Shown here: positions 20,850 through 30,352 of the stretch, in pieces | Position numbering within the stretch: the first letter of the stretch is position 1 | Layout: the number at the start of each line of letters is the position of its first letter | Origin: Clostridium sp. KNHs214 | GTDB lineage: Bacteria > Bacillota > Clostridia > Clostridiales > Clostridiaceae | Direction of reading: 5' to 3' | DNA length: 64,000 nucleotides | Assembly (NCBI RefSeq): GCF_000744935.1 | Contig: NZ_JQMW01000011.1 | Coordinates: 682,001-746,000 of the forward strand | Position numbers and translations under genes: made by a program | Notes under the pieces: model-generated | Seen by the model: the letters and a program-made list of their open reading frames with translations, nothing else | Database searches by the model: none | What the model was told of the DNA's origin: nothing

Positions 20850-21749
20850 TTATACTTGTAAAAACTTTCTAATGGATAATATACTACCCATTGAGCCTAT
20901 TAAAATTCCACCTAATATAAACTTCCAAGCCAATACGTTGAACACGTAAGCAGGTGCAATAAGATGCATTAACATAAGCATTACTCCACCAGCAGTAATT
21001 TTAACATATATAACCTTATAAGCATAGTATAACACTATAGTAGCAATCAGTGCTCCTAAAATACCTATTATGACTCCTTCTATTATAAAAGGCCATCTTA
21101 TGAACCAATCTGTAGCTCCCACGTACTTCATTATATTTATTTCTCTTCTTCTAGAGTAAACTGTCAATTTAATAGTATTCCCTATTAGGAATAGTGATAC
21201 TGTAAGACATATAATGAAAAGTACTATGCCAATCCATTTTAATGCTTTAGTAATTTTTATAATTTGATTTACCACTTTTCTTCCGTCTTTAATTTTTTCT
21301 ATTCCCGACATATTCTTTATCTTTGAAACTACTGTTTCGGCATTTTCTGGTGATTCCAATTTAATTATGTACGAATTAGGCATAGGATTTTGTTTTTCAA
21401 GTCCATCAGCTAATCCTGTATTTTCTTCTCCTAATTGCTTTTTCCATTTTTCTAAAGCCTTATCTTTGCTTTCAAATTCTATTTCTTTAACTCCCTTTGT
21501 AGATTTTAATGTATTTTCTATATTATTTTTTTCATCAACTTTTATTTTATCTTTTAAAATAACCTTTATTTGAACTTGAGACTCTACATTCTCTACTCCT
21601 TGACCAACATTTAAAATAGCAATTAAAAATATTCCCATTAAAAATAGAGAAGCTGCTACAGTAAGCATAGATGCTAAACTTACTGTTTTATTTCGCCTTA
21701 AACTTTTTAAAGCATCTACAATAAAATATTTAAATGCATTAATCCTCAT
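20850..21749 (-). CDS. ftsX: Cell division ABC transporter-like membrane protein FtsX
   Basis: 299 residues from the ATG at 21749; an alternative in-frame ATG at 21773 lies further inside ftsE with a weaker ribosome site. FtsX layout: short cytoplasmic start (KSLRRNKTVSLASM), membrane helix, extracellular domain (about 60-165), then three further helices with the ABC3-type segment RREINIMKYVGATDWFIRWPFIIEG. With FtsE it regulates peptidoglycan hydrolases at the septum or side wall. It overlaps ftsE by 11 bases with the chosen start. Confidence 0.93.
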   Translation of the reverse strand: MRINAFKYFIVDALKSLRRNKTVSLASMLTVAASLFLMGIFLIAILNVGQGVENVESQVQIKVILKDKIKVDEKNNIENTLKSTKGVKEIEFESKDKALEKWKKQLGEENTGLADGLEKQNPMPNSYIIKLESPENAETVVSKIKNMSGIEKIKDGRKVVNQIIKITKALKWIGIVLFIICLTVSLFLIGNTIKLTVYSRRREINIMKYVGATDWFIRWPFIIEGVIIGILGALIATIVLYYAYKVIYVKITAGGVMLMLMHLIAPAYVFNVLAWKFILGGILIGSMGSILSIRKFLQV

Positions 21750-22425
21750 AACCGTATCTACCCCTTTGCTCATCTCTTGCTATAATACCTTTTTCTATGG
21801 CAATAACTCTTTTCTTCATATTATCTACAATATCCTTGGCATGGGTAGCCATAAGTATTGTAGTACCAGCTCTATTTATGTCTTGAAGTATGTTCATTAT
21901 TTCTAAAGTAGTTTCTGGGTCCAAATTTCCTGTAGGCTCATCTGCTATTAGTAAGGATGGATTATTTACTATAGCTCTAGCTAGTGAAACTCTCTGCTGT
22001 TCTCCTCCTGAAAGTTCATTTGGGAAAGCTTTATATTTTTTAGATAAACCAACAAGAGATAAAACGGTTGGAACTTTTTTTCTTATTTCTCTACTAGATG
22101 CACCTGTAACCCTCATGGCAAAAGCCACATTTTCATAAACATTCAATGAAGGTATTAGTCTAAAATCCTGAAATACAACACCTATTTTACGCCTATAATA
22201 AGGTACTTCACTTCTTTTAATTTCTGTTAATTTAATATTATTAACCACTACTGTTCCACTAGAAGGTTGAATTTCCTTTAAGAGTATTTTGATAAATGTA
22301 GATTTACCTGCTCCACTTGGTCCAACTAGAAAAACGAATTCTCCACTGTCTATTTCTATATTTACATTAGATAAAGCTAAAACATTATTGTTATAAACTT
22401 TAGTTACATTTTCAAATTTAATCAT
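21739..22425 (-). CDS. ftsE: Cell division ATP-binding protein FtsE
   Basis: 228 residues, normal length. Walker A GPSGAGKST, Q-loop VVFQDFRLIPSLNVYENV, signature LSGGEQQRVSLARA and Walker B LLIADEPTGNLDPET are all intact. Partner of FtsX, encoded next. First gene of the ftsEX unit. Confidence 0.96.
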   Translation of the reverse strand: MIKFENVTKVYNNNVLALSNVNIEIDSGEFVFLVGPSGAGKSTFIKILLKEIQPSSGTVVVNNIKLTEIKRSEVPYYRRKIGVVFQDFRLIPSLNVYENVAFAMRVTGASSREIRKKVPTVLSLVGLSKKYKAFPNELSGGEQQRVSLARAIVNNPSLLIADEPTGNLDPETTLEIMNILQDINRAGTTILMATHAKDIVDNMKKRVIAIEKGIIARDEQRGRYGYED

Positions 22426-22540
22426 TATACTTTACTCCTATTCCTCGTAGGTTTTATTTATATATTATAACACAAGTATAGTGTTTTTTGTAACGTATAC
22501 TCCAATGTTTTTAATATGTTAATTTTTTATTACAAGTAAA

Positions 22541-22568
22541 ATTTCCACATAATTAAATATGTGGAAAT
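22541..22568 (-). terminator. Hairpin after yitT-family gene
   Basis: Stem ATTTCCACAT / ATGTGGAAAT with a loop of eight bases, about 10 bases past the stop on the minus strand, followed by TTTTAC. Moderate terminator. Confidence 0.7.
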
Positions 22569-22577
22569 CTAACCTTT

Positions 22578-23453
22578 TTAATCTTCTATTATGTCTTTAA
22601 ACCCTTCACCCAAGACCTCTCTAGCATCACTTACAGTTATAAATGCTCTTCGGTCTACTTCTTTTATAAATATCTTCAATCTAATAAATTGCTTTCTATC
22701 TAAAACTGTATATAATATATTGGTATCTTGTCCACTAAATCCGCCTTTTCCATGAAATATAGTGCAGCCTCTTCCCAATTCATTTATTATAAACTGGCTA
22801 ATCTTATCTCTTTCCATACTTATAACCATTACCGATTTACACATATTCAATCCATTTATTACGGAATCTATGGTAGTACAGTTTATTATTACAGATAATA
22901 GAGAGTACATTCCAACTTCAGGATTAAATGTCATACCAGCTGCCACTGTAACTAAAAAATCTACCATCAATAGTGCTTTTCCTAAATCTATATGTACAAA
23001 TTTGTTTATTATCTTTGCAAGTATGTCTGTACCTCCTGTGGAAGCATTTTGATTAAAAACCAATCCCATACCAACTCCTGATAATAAAGTTCCAAATATA
23101 GTTGCTAAAAGCAAATTGTCTGTTACCATCCAAGCAGGATCAATTAACTTGTCCATTATCCATATGGATCCTGCCAAAGCGAAACTAGAATAAATTGTCT
23201 TAGCTCCAAATTGTGGTCCTATTATTATAAATGCAACTATAAATAATATAATATTCATAAGAGCTGTTAGAAGTCCTACAGATATTGGAACGTAGTGGTG
23301 TAGTACTATAGCTATACCTAAAACACCTCCACCAGCTATATGATTAGGTTCTAAAAAAGCTCTTGTAGCAATTGCTAATATTAAAACTCCAACTGTTGCT
23401 AATACCCACTCTTTAACTACTACTCCTTTGTTGTTCTTATTAATTTTCTCCAT
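22578..23453 (-). CDS. YitT family membrane protein (DUF161/DUF2179)
   Basis: 291 residues. Five to six membrane helices in the first about 200 residues (motif AIATRAFLEPNHIAGGGVLGIAIVLH and NASTGGTDILAKIINKF) and a soluble C-terminal DUF2179 domain (GRGCTIFHGKGGFSGQD...YTVLDRKQFIRLK). YitT proteins are common in Firmicutes; the transported substrate is not established. It stands alone, with a terminator after it. Confidence 0.88.
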   Translation of the reverse strand: MEKINKNNKGVVVKEWVLATVGVLILAIATRAFLEPNHIAGGGVLGIAIVLHHYVPISVGLLTALMNIILFIVAFIIIGPQFGAKTIYSSFALAGSIWIMDKLIDPAWMVTDNLLLATIFGTLLSGVGMGLVFNQNASTGGTDILAKIINKFVHIDLGKALLMVDFLVTVAAGMTFNPEVGMYSLLSVIINCTTIDSVINGLNMCKSVMVISMERDKISQFIINELGRGCTIFHGKGGFSGQDTNILYTVLDRKQFIRLKIFIKEVDRRAFITVSDAREVLGEGFKDIIED

Positions 23454-23815
23454 AATATCCCCCCGTATAATCTAGCAATAATATATATAAACCCCATTTA
23501 AGCACATTCAAATAAATAGCAAGTCAGTATGCTAGTATATTTGACTTGTTATTTTTTTCACGTACCTTAGGTTTATGCCTTAAAATATGCATTAATAAAC
23601 ATAACTCCCTATATTTAAATTATGTAACCGTTTAAACCGCTTTGCGTAATTAACTTATGTTTGTTATTTATAAAATACTTTAACTATATTAATCCTTATA
23701 AATATACTGGAATTAATACAATTCTGCACAGAAGCAAGTGGCAATTCTACTCCTATAGAAATAAGGAAGCTTTGTTGCCACAACTACATTAAATTCAACT
23801 TATATTTAATAAAAA
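23454..23815. other. 362-base intergenic region with repeat copy and hairpins
   Basis: Holds one copy of a dispersed 34-35 base repeat (see separate entry) folded with TTGACTTGTTATTTTTTT, and a second hairpin GTGGCAA/TTGCCAC (23739-23781) that may end the minus-strand gene upstream. The rest is AT-rich with no ORF. Confidence 0.6.
23502..23553. repeat. Dispersed repeat, copy 1 (GCACATTCAAATAAATA.. family)
   Basis: The stretch 23502-23536 matches 52417-52451 with one or two differences (shared GCACATTCAAATAAATA and CAAGTCAGTATGCTAGT). Here the second part is followed by TTGACTTGTTATTTTTTT, giving a stem AATARCAAGTCA/TGACTTGTTATT with a T-run. Both copies lie downstream of minus-strand genes. 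Confidence 0.7.
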
Positions 23816-24172
23816 TCATTTAAGATAAAATAGAACTGAATTTATTATTAATGAAAAAGTTAAGCAAAATATAGACACAAAAAATATCGCTTGAGCTAAG
23901 TTAAATTTCAAAAAATATGTTTTCCATTGTTTTTCATAATTTAATGGCCTCATTAAATCCTTTTTAGTAAATGAAACTGCTGACATAAACAAGCCAAAAC
24001 AAGATGCATAGGTTACAAATCTACCTCCCCATTCTGCTATGTATAATATATTAAATGAACCTTTTATGACAGACCCAATTAATCCTATTAATATACCTAT
24101 TAAAAAGCTTATTAATAATATTTTAATAGATATTTTGAGACACTCCCTTATATCTGACCAAAAGTTATTCAT
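23816..24172 (-). CDS. Small membrane protein, unknown function
   Basis: 118 residues with three hydrophobic segments (about 13-38, 48-66 and 95-116) and a short charged stretch between (SFTKKDLMRPLNYEKQWKTY). No recognised motif. The frame starts at an ATG at 24172 with a GGAGTGATGAG-like ribosome site. It stands alone between a YitT gene and the transketolase pair. Coding status rests on the clean hydrophobic pattern and start site; function unknown. Confidence 0.65.
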   Translation of the reverse strand: MNNFWSDIRECLKISIKILLISFLIGILIGLIGSVIKGSFNILYIAEWGGRFVTYASCFGLFMSAVSFTKKDLMRPLNYEKQWKTYFLKFNLAQAIFFVSIFCLTFSLIINSVLFYLK

Positions 24173-24221
24173 ATACTCATCACTCCTACATTCAGATTAT
24201 ATCACAAAGGTTTTGAAAAAT

Positions 24222-24272
24222 CTTTATTTATGCAAAAATGAATAAAAAATTTCATTTTTGCATAAATAAAAG
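24222..24272. terminator. Palindrome between transketolase genes and the small membrane protein gene
   Basis: CTTTATTTATGCAAAAATGAA pairs with TTCATTTTTGCATAAATAAAG, a 20-bp AT-rich perfect stem. Lies between 24330 (transketolase end) and 24172; could be a back-up terminator for minus-strand transcription. Confidence 0.6.
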
Positions 24273-24280
24273 GGTTTAAT

Positions 24281-24312
24281 AAAAGGAAGGAGCTATTTAC
24301 TCCTTCCTTTTA
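24281..24312 (-). terminator. Terminator after transketolase C-subunit
   Basis: Stem AAAAGGAAGGAG / CTCCTTCCTTTT, 7-base loop, 18 bases past the stop on the minus strand. Confidence 0.8.
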
Positions 24313-24329
24313 CTAATAACTAGCTTTTA

Positions 24330-25268
24330 CTATTTTAAGCTTATGCCTTTTTTAACTGCTTTTACTATATCCATTGGTGTTAATCCATACTTTTCTAAAA
24401 GCTCTACTGGCTTTCCACTTTCCCCAAAAGTATCTTTAACTCCTACTTTTAATACTGGTACTGGATAGTTTTCTGTTACCACTTCTGCAACTGCTGAGCC
24501 TAATCCACCTATTATGCTATGTTCTTCAGCTGTTACTATAACTCCTGTTTCCCTTGCAGCATCAGCTATTATTTTCTGGTCTATTGGTTTTATTGTATGT
24601 ATATTTATAACCTTAACCTTTATTCCCTCTTCTGCTAATATATTATAAGCTTCTAATGCAGCATCTACCATTATTCCAGTAGCTATTATTGTAGCATCTT
24701 TTCCCTCTCTTAAAGTAACACCTTTTCCTATTTCAAACTTGTAGTCTGCATTATCATTTATTACTGAAACCGCTGATCTACCAAGTCTAACATAGCAAGG
24801 TCCTTTATAATCTGCTACTGCTTTTATAGCTGCTTCTGCTTCAATTCCATCACTTGGAGATATTACAAGCATATTTGGTATGCTTCTCATTAAAGATATA
24901 TCTTCTATAGCTTGGTGAGATGCTCCATCTTCACCAACTGTTAAACCTGCATGAGTTGCACACACTTTAACATTTAATTTAGGATAACATATAGAGTTTC
25001 TTATTTGTTCAAATCCTCTACCAGCAGCAAACATAGCAAAAGTACTTACAAATGGTATCTTTCCGCAAGATGCTAATCCAGCTGCAACAACCATCATATT
25101 TCCTTCAGCAATTCCCATATTTATAAATCTTTCTGGAAATACCTTTTTGAAGTCTGCTGTTTTAGTTGATTTTGATAAATCTGCATCAAGAACTACTATA
25201 TTTGATTTTTCTTCACCCAATTTAGCAAGAGCCTTACCATAAGCCTCTCTAGTAGCCATTTTTACCAT
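24330..25268 (-). CDS. Transketolase, C-terminal (pyrimidine-binding) subunit
   Basis: 312 residues. It covers the second half of transketolase: the Pyr domain (DADLSKSTKTADFKKVFPERFINMGIAEGNMM, with the catalytic Glu) and the C-terminal transketolase domain. Split transketolases are usual in clostridia and archaea. It transfers two-carbon units between sugar phosphates with the TPP-binding partner encoded immediately before; the coding regions touch at 25268, indicating coupling. Confidence 0.92.
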   Translation of the reverse strand: MVKMATREAYGKALAKLGEEKSNIVVLDADLSKSTKTADFKKVFPERFINMGIAEGNMMVVAAGLASCGKIPFVSTFAMFAAGRGFEQIRNSICYPKLNVKVCATHAGLTVGEDGASHQAIEDISLMRSIPNMLVISPSDGIEAEAAIKAVADYKGPCYVRLGRSAVSVINDNADYKFEIGKGVTLREGKDATIIATGIMVDAALEAYNILAEEGIKVKVINIHTIKPIDQKIIADAARETGVIVTAEEHSIIGGLGSAVAEVVTENYPVPVLKVGVKDTFGESGKPVELLEKYGLTPMDIVKAVKKGISLK

Positions 25269-26092
25269 TAGTTTTCACCTCCTATTTCTTTTAAAGCTTC
25301 TTCACATTGTTCTTTATTAGGAGCTGAACCATGCCATCCAGCTTGATTTTCCATAAATGATACACCTTTTCCTTTTACTGTTTTACATATAATAACTGTT
25401 GGTTTATTTTTGGTATTCTTAGCTTCTTCAATAGCATTTATTATTTGTTCAAAGTCATGTCCATCTATAGTTATAACATTCCATCCAAATGCTTTGAACT
25501 TATCATCTATAGGATTTGAATTCATAACTTCTTCACATTTTCCGTCTATTTGTAATCCGTTAAAATCTACAAATGCTGTTAAGTTATCTAACTTGTAATG
25601 AGCTGCAGACATAGCTGCTTCCCATACTTCACCTTCACCTAGTTCTCCATCTCCAAGTAAAGAATATACTCTATACGTTTTTTTATCTAGTTTTCCAGCT
25701 AGAGCCATTCCAACTGCAGCTGAAATTCCCTGTCCTAATGAACCTGTAGACATATCAATACCAGGAACATAATTCATATTTGGATGTCCTTGAAGTATTG
25801 AGCCTAGCTTCCTTAAATTATTTAATTCACTTACATCAAAATAACCTTTTCTAGCTAATACGCTGTAAAGACCTGGTGCACCATGTCCCTTAGAAAGCAC
25901 AAATCTATCTCTATCTGGATCCTGTGGATTTTGAGGATTTATATTCATTTCTTTAAAATATAAAGTTGTTAATATTTCAACTTCTGATAATGATCCCCCT
26001 GGATGTCCTGAAGCTGATTGAGTTATCATGGTTATTATGTCTTTTCTTACAGTTTTCGCTATATCCTGTAATTCTTTTGTGTTAACTTCCAT
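25268..26092 (-). CDS. Transketolase, N-terminal (TPP-binding) subunit
   Basis: 274 residues. TPP motif [21 protein letters not shown]...VDFN is intact; early motif [11 protein letters not shown] and [11 protein letters not shown] bind TPP and substrate. Forms the active enzyme with the C-terminal subunit encoded next. Clear GGAGG ribosome site before the ATG at 26092. Confidence 0.93.
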   Translation of the reverse strand: MEVNTKELQDIAKTVRKDIITMITQSASGHPGGSLSEVEILTTLYFKEMNINPQNPQDPDRDRFVLSKGHGAPGLYSVLARKGYFDVSELNNLRKLGSILQGHPNMNYVPGIDMSTGSLGQGISAAVGMALAGKLDKKTYRVYSLLGDGELGEGEVWEAAMSAAHYKLDNLTAFVDFNGLQIDGKCEEVMNSNPIDDKFKAFGWNVITIDGHDFEQIINAIEEAKNTKNKPTVIICKTVKGKGVSFMENQAGWHGSAPNKEQCEEALKEIGGEN

Positions 26093-26201
26093 TCTTATCC
26101 CTCCTAAACTTGCTCATAATCATATTATAACAATTACTTTAAAAAGTAAAAAGCCTTTATATGAATTTTTTGCATTTTTTTAAATATTATTTATTAATAT
26201 T

Positions 26202-26241
26202 AAAATAAGGGCTATATAAAGAATTATATAACCCTTATTTT
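26202..26241 (-). terminator. Terminator after mazF
   Basis: 18-bp stem: AAAATAAGGG.TATATAA pairs with TTATATAACCCTTATTTT, tight loop of four; begins a few bases beyond the mazF stop on the minus strand, with T-rich sequence after it. Confidence 0.82.
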
Positions 26242-26245
26242 GCTG

Positions 26246-26596
26246 CTATTTCAATCCAATACTTATTAAAATTGACTGATTAACTTTTTCCATGTCATCA
26301 TCTGTCATATGACCAATCTTCTCCTTAAGTCGTCTTTTGTCTAAAGTTCTTATTTGCTCTAAGAGCACAACAGAATCCTTATTAAGACCATATTCCTCTG
26401 AAGAAATTTCTACATGAGTTGGCAGCTTGGCCTTATTAATTTGTGACGTAATTGCTGCTACGATAACCGTAGGACTGTATTTATTTCCCACATCATTTTG
26501 TATTATGATAACTGGTCTTACTCCACCTTGTTCTGAACCAACTACTGGACTGAGATCAGCATAAAATATATCTCCTCGTTTTACTATCGGTGTCAT
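26246..26596 (-). CDS. mazF: MazF/EndoA (PemK-type) mRNA interferase toxin
   Basis: 116 residues from the ATG at 26596, exactly the length of Bacillus EndoA; the longer reading frame to 26629 only adds residues inside the antitoxin gene. Motifs: [23 protein letters not shown] and [18 protein letters not shown] with the catalytic Arg and Thr. It cuts single-stranded RNA at short sites when free. It overlaps the antitoxin gene by 41 bases, and sits after alr as in Bacillus. Confidence 0.95.
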   Translation of the reverse strand: MTPIVKRGDIFYADLSPVVGSEQGGVRPVIIIQNDVGNKYSPTVIVAAITSQINKAKLPTHVEISSEEYGLNKDSVVLLEQIRTLDKRRLKEKIGHMTDDDMEKVNQSILISIGLK

Positions 26597-26873
26597 CAGG
26601 CAAATCACTCTCCGAAAGCATAGCTTCATATTCTCCTAACTCTTTCATATCACTTTCGAAGCCACATTCACATAAATCGAGGTTTAGCTGAGCCATTTCC
26701 ATATATCCCTTTTGCATTTCTTCATAGCTCAACCTTTTTTTCTCCTCAATATATAATACTATGGCTTCCCTTATAAATTCACTTCTTTTTTTAGAATCTT
26801 TCTTTAAAGCTTCATTAAACTCATTAAAAAGTTTTTCTGAGAGGTTTACCACTAATCTCTTTGAGCCTGACAT
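26556..26873 (-). CDS. mazE: MazE/EndoAI-type ribbon-helix-helix antitoxin
   Basis: 105 residues. N-terminal ribbon-helix-helix ([25 protein letters not shown], then [16 protein letters not shown]) for DNA binding and dimerisation; the acidic C-terminal part ([22 protein letters not shown]) would wrap around MazF. Preceded by AGGAGG and a strong promoter. The gene pair mazEF downstream of alr matches Bacillus alr-ndoAI-ndoA. Confidence 0.9.
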   Translation of the reverse strand: MSGSKRLVVNLSEKLFNEFNEALKKDSKKRSEFIREAIVLYIEEKKRLSYEEMQKGYMEMAQLNLDLCECGFESDMKELGEYEAMLSESDLPDDTDSKTRRYILC

Positions 26874-26925
26874 ACGATAATCGATACCTCCTATTTATTA
26901 AAGCGAAATATGTATCTACTCTTTA

Positions 26926-26953
26926 ATTATAACCCTATTTGTCAATATGTCAA
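26926..26953 (-). promoter_or_regulatory. Promoter of mazEF
   Basis: Minus-strand TTGACA (26953-26948), 16-base spacer, TATAAT (26931-26926). A second TTGACA (26945-26940) overlaps in the spacer as a tandem repeat ATTGACA.TATTGACA, too close to use the same -10. Confidence 0.78.
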
Positions 26954-27013
26954 AGATTTTGCGCATTAAACCCCCATTTTTCTACAAGTATATTATTGAA
27001 ACTTGTGTAATCC

Positions 27014-28174
27014 CTATACGTAATTCCTTATTTTTACAATTTTCCCATCCTTTATGTATACTCTTGGTACTCTTTTGCTAATCATACAAACTACCTCATA
27101 ACTAATAGTACCTAGAATCTCCGCTGCATCTTCTGCATTAAATTTTATTTCTTCTGTCTCCCCTATAAGTATAACGTCTGTGCCTACTTTTACATCTTCT
27201 ACATCTGTAATGTCTATCATGCATTGATCCATGCATATTCTCCCCACCACTGGCGCAAATTTATTGTTTATAATTACTTTACCCTTAGCAAAAAGTAGTC
27301 TTGTGTATCCATCAGCATATCCCACTGGTAAAGTGGCTATTACACTATCTTTAGTAGTTTTAAACTTTCTCCCATATCCTATGTATTCTCCTGCAGGAAT
27401 TTTTTTTATATGAACTACATTTGTCTTAAGCTGCATAGCAGGTTTTATATTTATTTTATCTTTAGAAACTTCCTCAGAAGGATAATATCCATACTGTATT
27501 ATTCCTGGCCTCACTGCTTCAAAATGAGTTTCGGGTAAATCTATAATACCTGCACTATTGGCTATGTGCCTTATATTTATATTTACTCCCTTATCCTTTA
27601 ATTTATTATAAAACCAATTAAAGTGCTCCAATTGTTTATATGTATATTCCTTATCTTTTTCATCTGCAGCAGAAAAATGCGAAAATATTCCTTCTACTAT
27701 TATATTAGGCAATTTGCTTATTTTATATACCTGTTCTACACTATTTTCTTCAGGTAAAAATCCTATTCTTCCCATGCCTGTATCTAAAGCTATGTGAATT
27801 TTAGCTATTTTATTACTTTTAACTGCCATTTTAGATATTTCTTCTGCAAAATCATAGGAATAAACTGTTTGTTCTATATCGTATCTTAATAAATTATCAA
27901 TTAAATTTGGTGGAGTAAAACCTAAAATCATTATAGGACACTCTATTCCTCCCCTTCTTAGTTCCACAGCCTCACTTATTACTGCCACTGCTAATCTATT
28001 AGCTCCATTTTCTAAAAACACAGGTGCTACATCTAATGCTCCATGCCCATATGCATCTGCTTTTACTACAGCTATTATATCCTTACTTTTTGATACCCTT
28101 CTTATTTCCCTCATGTTGTTAGCTAATTTATCCAATTGTATTTCAGCCCAAACTGGTCTTAAGTGCCTAAACAC
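27014..28174 (-). CDS. alr: Alanine racemase
   Basis: 386 residues if started at the GTG at 28174, which sits 8 bases after GGAGG; a longer in-frame ATG at 28189 overlaps that ribosome site and is unlikely. PLP lysine in AVVKADAYGHGAL, catalytic tyrosine in EYIGYGRKFKTT, and the MDQCMIDIT segment are present. It makes D-alanine for the cell wall and affects spore germination. Part of the acpS-nnr-lipoprotein-alr run; mazEF starts a new unit. Confidence 0.96.
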   Translation of the reverse strand: MFRHLRPVWAEIQLDKLANNMREIRRVSKSKDIIAVVKADAYGHGALDVAPVFLENGANRLAVAVISEAVELRRGGIECPIMILGFTPPNLIDNLLRYDIEQTVYSYDFAEEISKMAVKSNKIAKIHIALDTGMGRIGFLPEENSVEQVYKISKLPNIIVEGIFSHFSAADEKDKEYTYKQLEHFNWFYNKLKDKGVNINIRHIANSAGIIDLPETHFEAVRPGIIQYGYYPSEEVSKDKINIKPAMQLKTNVVHIKKIPAGEYIGYGRKFKTTKDSVIATLPVGYADGYTRLLFAKGKVIINNKFAPVVGRICMDQCMIDITDVEDVKVGTDVILIGETEEIKFNAEDAAEILGTISYEVVCMISKRVPRVYIKDGKIVKIRNYV

Positions 28175-28192
28175 CACTTTCACCTCCATATA

Positions 28193-28789
28193 TTAATGCG
28201 TACAAAACTTCTTATAAAGTATGTTTACTTTTTCTTCATCCTTTTTATTATAAATTACTACCTTATATGGCTTTTTATCCTTGCAATCTAAGTATAAATT
28301 AACTTTACTTAAATTTCTGTTGTTGTAGGGCAGATCCATTATAACTACTAAATATTCATTGCCATCCAGTTTTTTATATTTATATTTGATTTTTTCATTA
28401 TTATAAATAAGTTTAATATATTCGTCAATAAAACTTAATTTATATAAACTATCAAAACTTTCATCAATTGAATATTTTTTTTTGTTTTCTATATCCTTTA
28501 TGCGTACTTTCTCTCCCTCATAAACCATCTGCCTCACGCCATTTATTTCTAATTTAGCAACTTCTCCTTTTACATATGTTTGTTTTCCTTTTAGCTGTAT
28601 TTTTTGCCTAGAATTTATCGTGGTTATTTCTATATTTGTACTGTATTTATCAATGGCTTTTATTATATCTATAATTTCATTTTCCTTTTCTGTTTTTTTA
28701 TTTCCACAGGCCGTTAAAGATAAAAGGAGAACCATAAATAATATTAAAGTAATTATTTTATTTGTGTTTTTAATATTTGTGCTTTTCAT
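28193..28789 (-). CDS. Lipoprotein, YdcC/LolA-like
   Basis: 198 residues. Signal peptide of lipoprotein type: charged start (MKSTNIKNTNKI), hydrophobic core and lipobox LSLTACG, with Cys about residue 28. The rest is beta-rich with charged residues. The position between nnr/acpS and alr is that of Bacillus ydcC, a sporulation-associated LolA-fold lipoprotein; this protein is shorter than YdcC, so homology is only suggested by place and type. Confidence 0.75.
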   Translation of the reverse strand: MKSTNIKNTNKIITLILFMVLLLSLTACGNKKTEKENEIIDIIKAIDKYSTNIEITTINSRQKIQLKGKQTYVKGEVAKLEINGVRQMVYEGEKVRIKDIENKKKYSIDESFDSLYKLSFIDEYIKLIYNNEKIKYKYKKLDGNEYLVVIMDLPYNNRNLSKVNLYLDCKDKKPYKVVIYNKKDEEKVNILYKKFCTH

Positions 28790-28852
28790 ATTTTTCCTCC
28801 AAATAATACTATAATTAATTAATATTGTTTTGGAGAAATTAATATTCTATTT

Positions 28853-30352
28853 TTATTGTATTATTTCTTTTATTGCATAAGGAATATAATCCATTATATG
28901 CTTTGCATTTACACAAAACATCTTACTACTTAGTTTGTCTCCACAATATCCATGAATATATGCAGCTAAATACGTTGCTTCCAGTGAAGTATACCCTTGA
29001 GCTATAAATGAGGTTATTAATCCTGTTAAGCAGTCTCCCATTCCTCCGTTAGCCATAGCACTATTTCCTGTAGAATTTATAAATGTACTATTTCCATCAG
29101 TTATTACAGTATTATATCCCTTCAGTAATACTATTACGTTATTTTCTAATGCAAATTTTTTAGCAATAGCTATTCTATTTTCATTAATATCTTCTATATT
29201 TAATGCTGTAAGTCTAGACATCTCACCGGGATGAGGTGTAAATACTAAAGTATTGGAAGCTTCTTTTATTAGGTCCTTATGATTTTGAAGCACATTTATG
29301 GCATCTGCATCCACTACTATGGGACATTTAGAAGTTTTTATTATTTTTTCTAAAATACTTAAAGTCTCTATACTATTTCCCATTCCTGGACCTATAGCTA
29401 TAGATTTTGCTCTAGATACTATCTCTTGTATTTTTTCCTTTTCTGTAAAATTCACAGTCATGGCTTCTGTAAGTTTACAACTAAGTATACTTTGAATATC
29501 TTTAGGACAAGCAAGTGTCACAAGACCCGTCCCACTTCTTACTGCTGTTTCAGCGCTTATATATGCTGCACCTGTAAAGCCTTCTGAGCCAGATATTATT
29601 AATGCTCTTCCAAAATCCCCTTTATTGGAATGTTTATCTCTAACTTTTATAGTTTTTTTAATAAAATCTTTATCTAAGATAAATTCACTTGGGCATATTT
29701 CTTCTATAACCTTTGAAGGAATTCCTATATTTTCTACAATCACCTGTCCAATGAATTTACTAGATGAATATTTTAAAAAACCACTTTTATAAATCTGAAA
29801 AGATACTGTCTTATGTGCCTTTACGCATATTCCCATTACTTGTCCATTATCTGAATTAATTCCTGAAGGTACATCTACAGAAAGAGTACATGGACTATTT
29901 TCATTTATTATTGATATAACCTGCTCATATATACCTTCAACTTTTCTTGTAAGTCCTGTTCCAAATAAACAATCTATAACCATTCCACTTGTACTTATAC
30001 AGTTTCTGAGATAATCTAAATCACTTATATTGTTGATTTTTGATATTGTAATACCTAAATTAGATACTATACAATAATTTACCATACAGTCATGGGTTAA
30101 TCCCTCAGTATTTCCTACTAAAAATACCTGAACTTTCTTTCCTTGAATATGCAGATGCCTTGCAATAGCAAACCCATCTCCTCCATTATTTCCTTTACCA
30201 CATACTAATACAAAAGAATCTATTTCATTCATATCTATATTCTTTACTACTTTTAATGCGGCATTTTCCATTAAAACTATACCAGGTATTTTAATTTTTT
30301 CTATACATACCCTATCCATTTCTCTACTCGCTTTAGATGTGCCTATCCTCAA
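28853..30352 (-). CDS. nnr: Bifunctional NAD(P)H-hydrate epimerase / ADP-dependent dehydratase
   Basis: 499 residues, a fused Nnr. The N-terminal YjeF epimerase domain (1-about 210) shows MENAALKVV, VCGKGNNGGDGFAIARHL and DCLFGTGL; the C-terminal ribokinase-like dehydratase shows GRALIISGSEGFTGAA, VFTPHPGEMSRL and ANGGMGDCLTGLI with its catalytic Asp. It repairs hydrated NAD(P)H. It overlaps acpS by 20 bases. Confidence 0.95.
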   Translation of the reverse strand: MRIGTSKASREMDRVCIEKIKIPGIVLMENAALKVVKNIDMNEIDSFVLVCGKGNNGGDGFAIARHLHIQGKKVQVFLVGNTEGLTHDCMVNYCIVSNLGITISKINNISDLDYLRNCISTSGMVIDCLFGTGLTRKVEGIYEQVISIINENSPCTLSVDVPSGINSDNGQVMGICVKAHKTVSFQIYKSGFLKYSSSKFIGQVIVENIGIPSKVIEEICPSEFILDKDFIKKTIKVRDKHSNKGDFGRALIISGSEGFTGAAYISAETAVRSGTGLVTLACPKDIQSILSCKLTEAMTVNFTEKEKIQEIVSRAKSIAIGPGMGNSIETLSILEKIIKTSKCPIVVDADAINVLQNHKDLIKEASNTLVFTPHPGEMSRLTALNIEDINENRIAIAKKFALENNVIVLLKGYNTVITDGNSTFINSTGNSAMANGGMGDCLTGLITSFIAQGYTSLEATYLAAYIHGYCGDKLSSKMFCVNAKHIMDYIPYAIKEIIQ

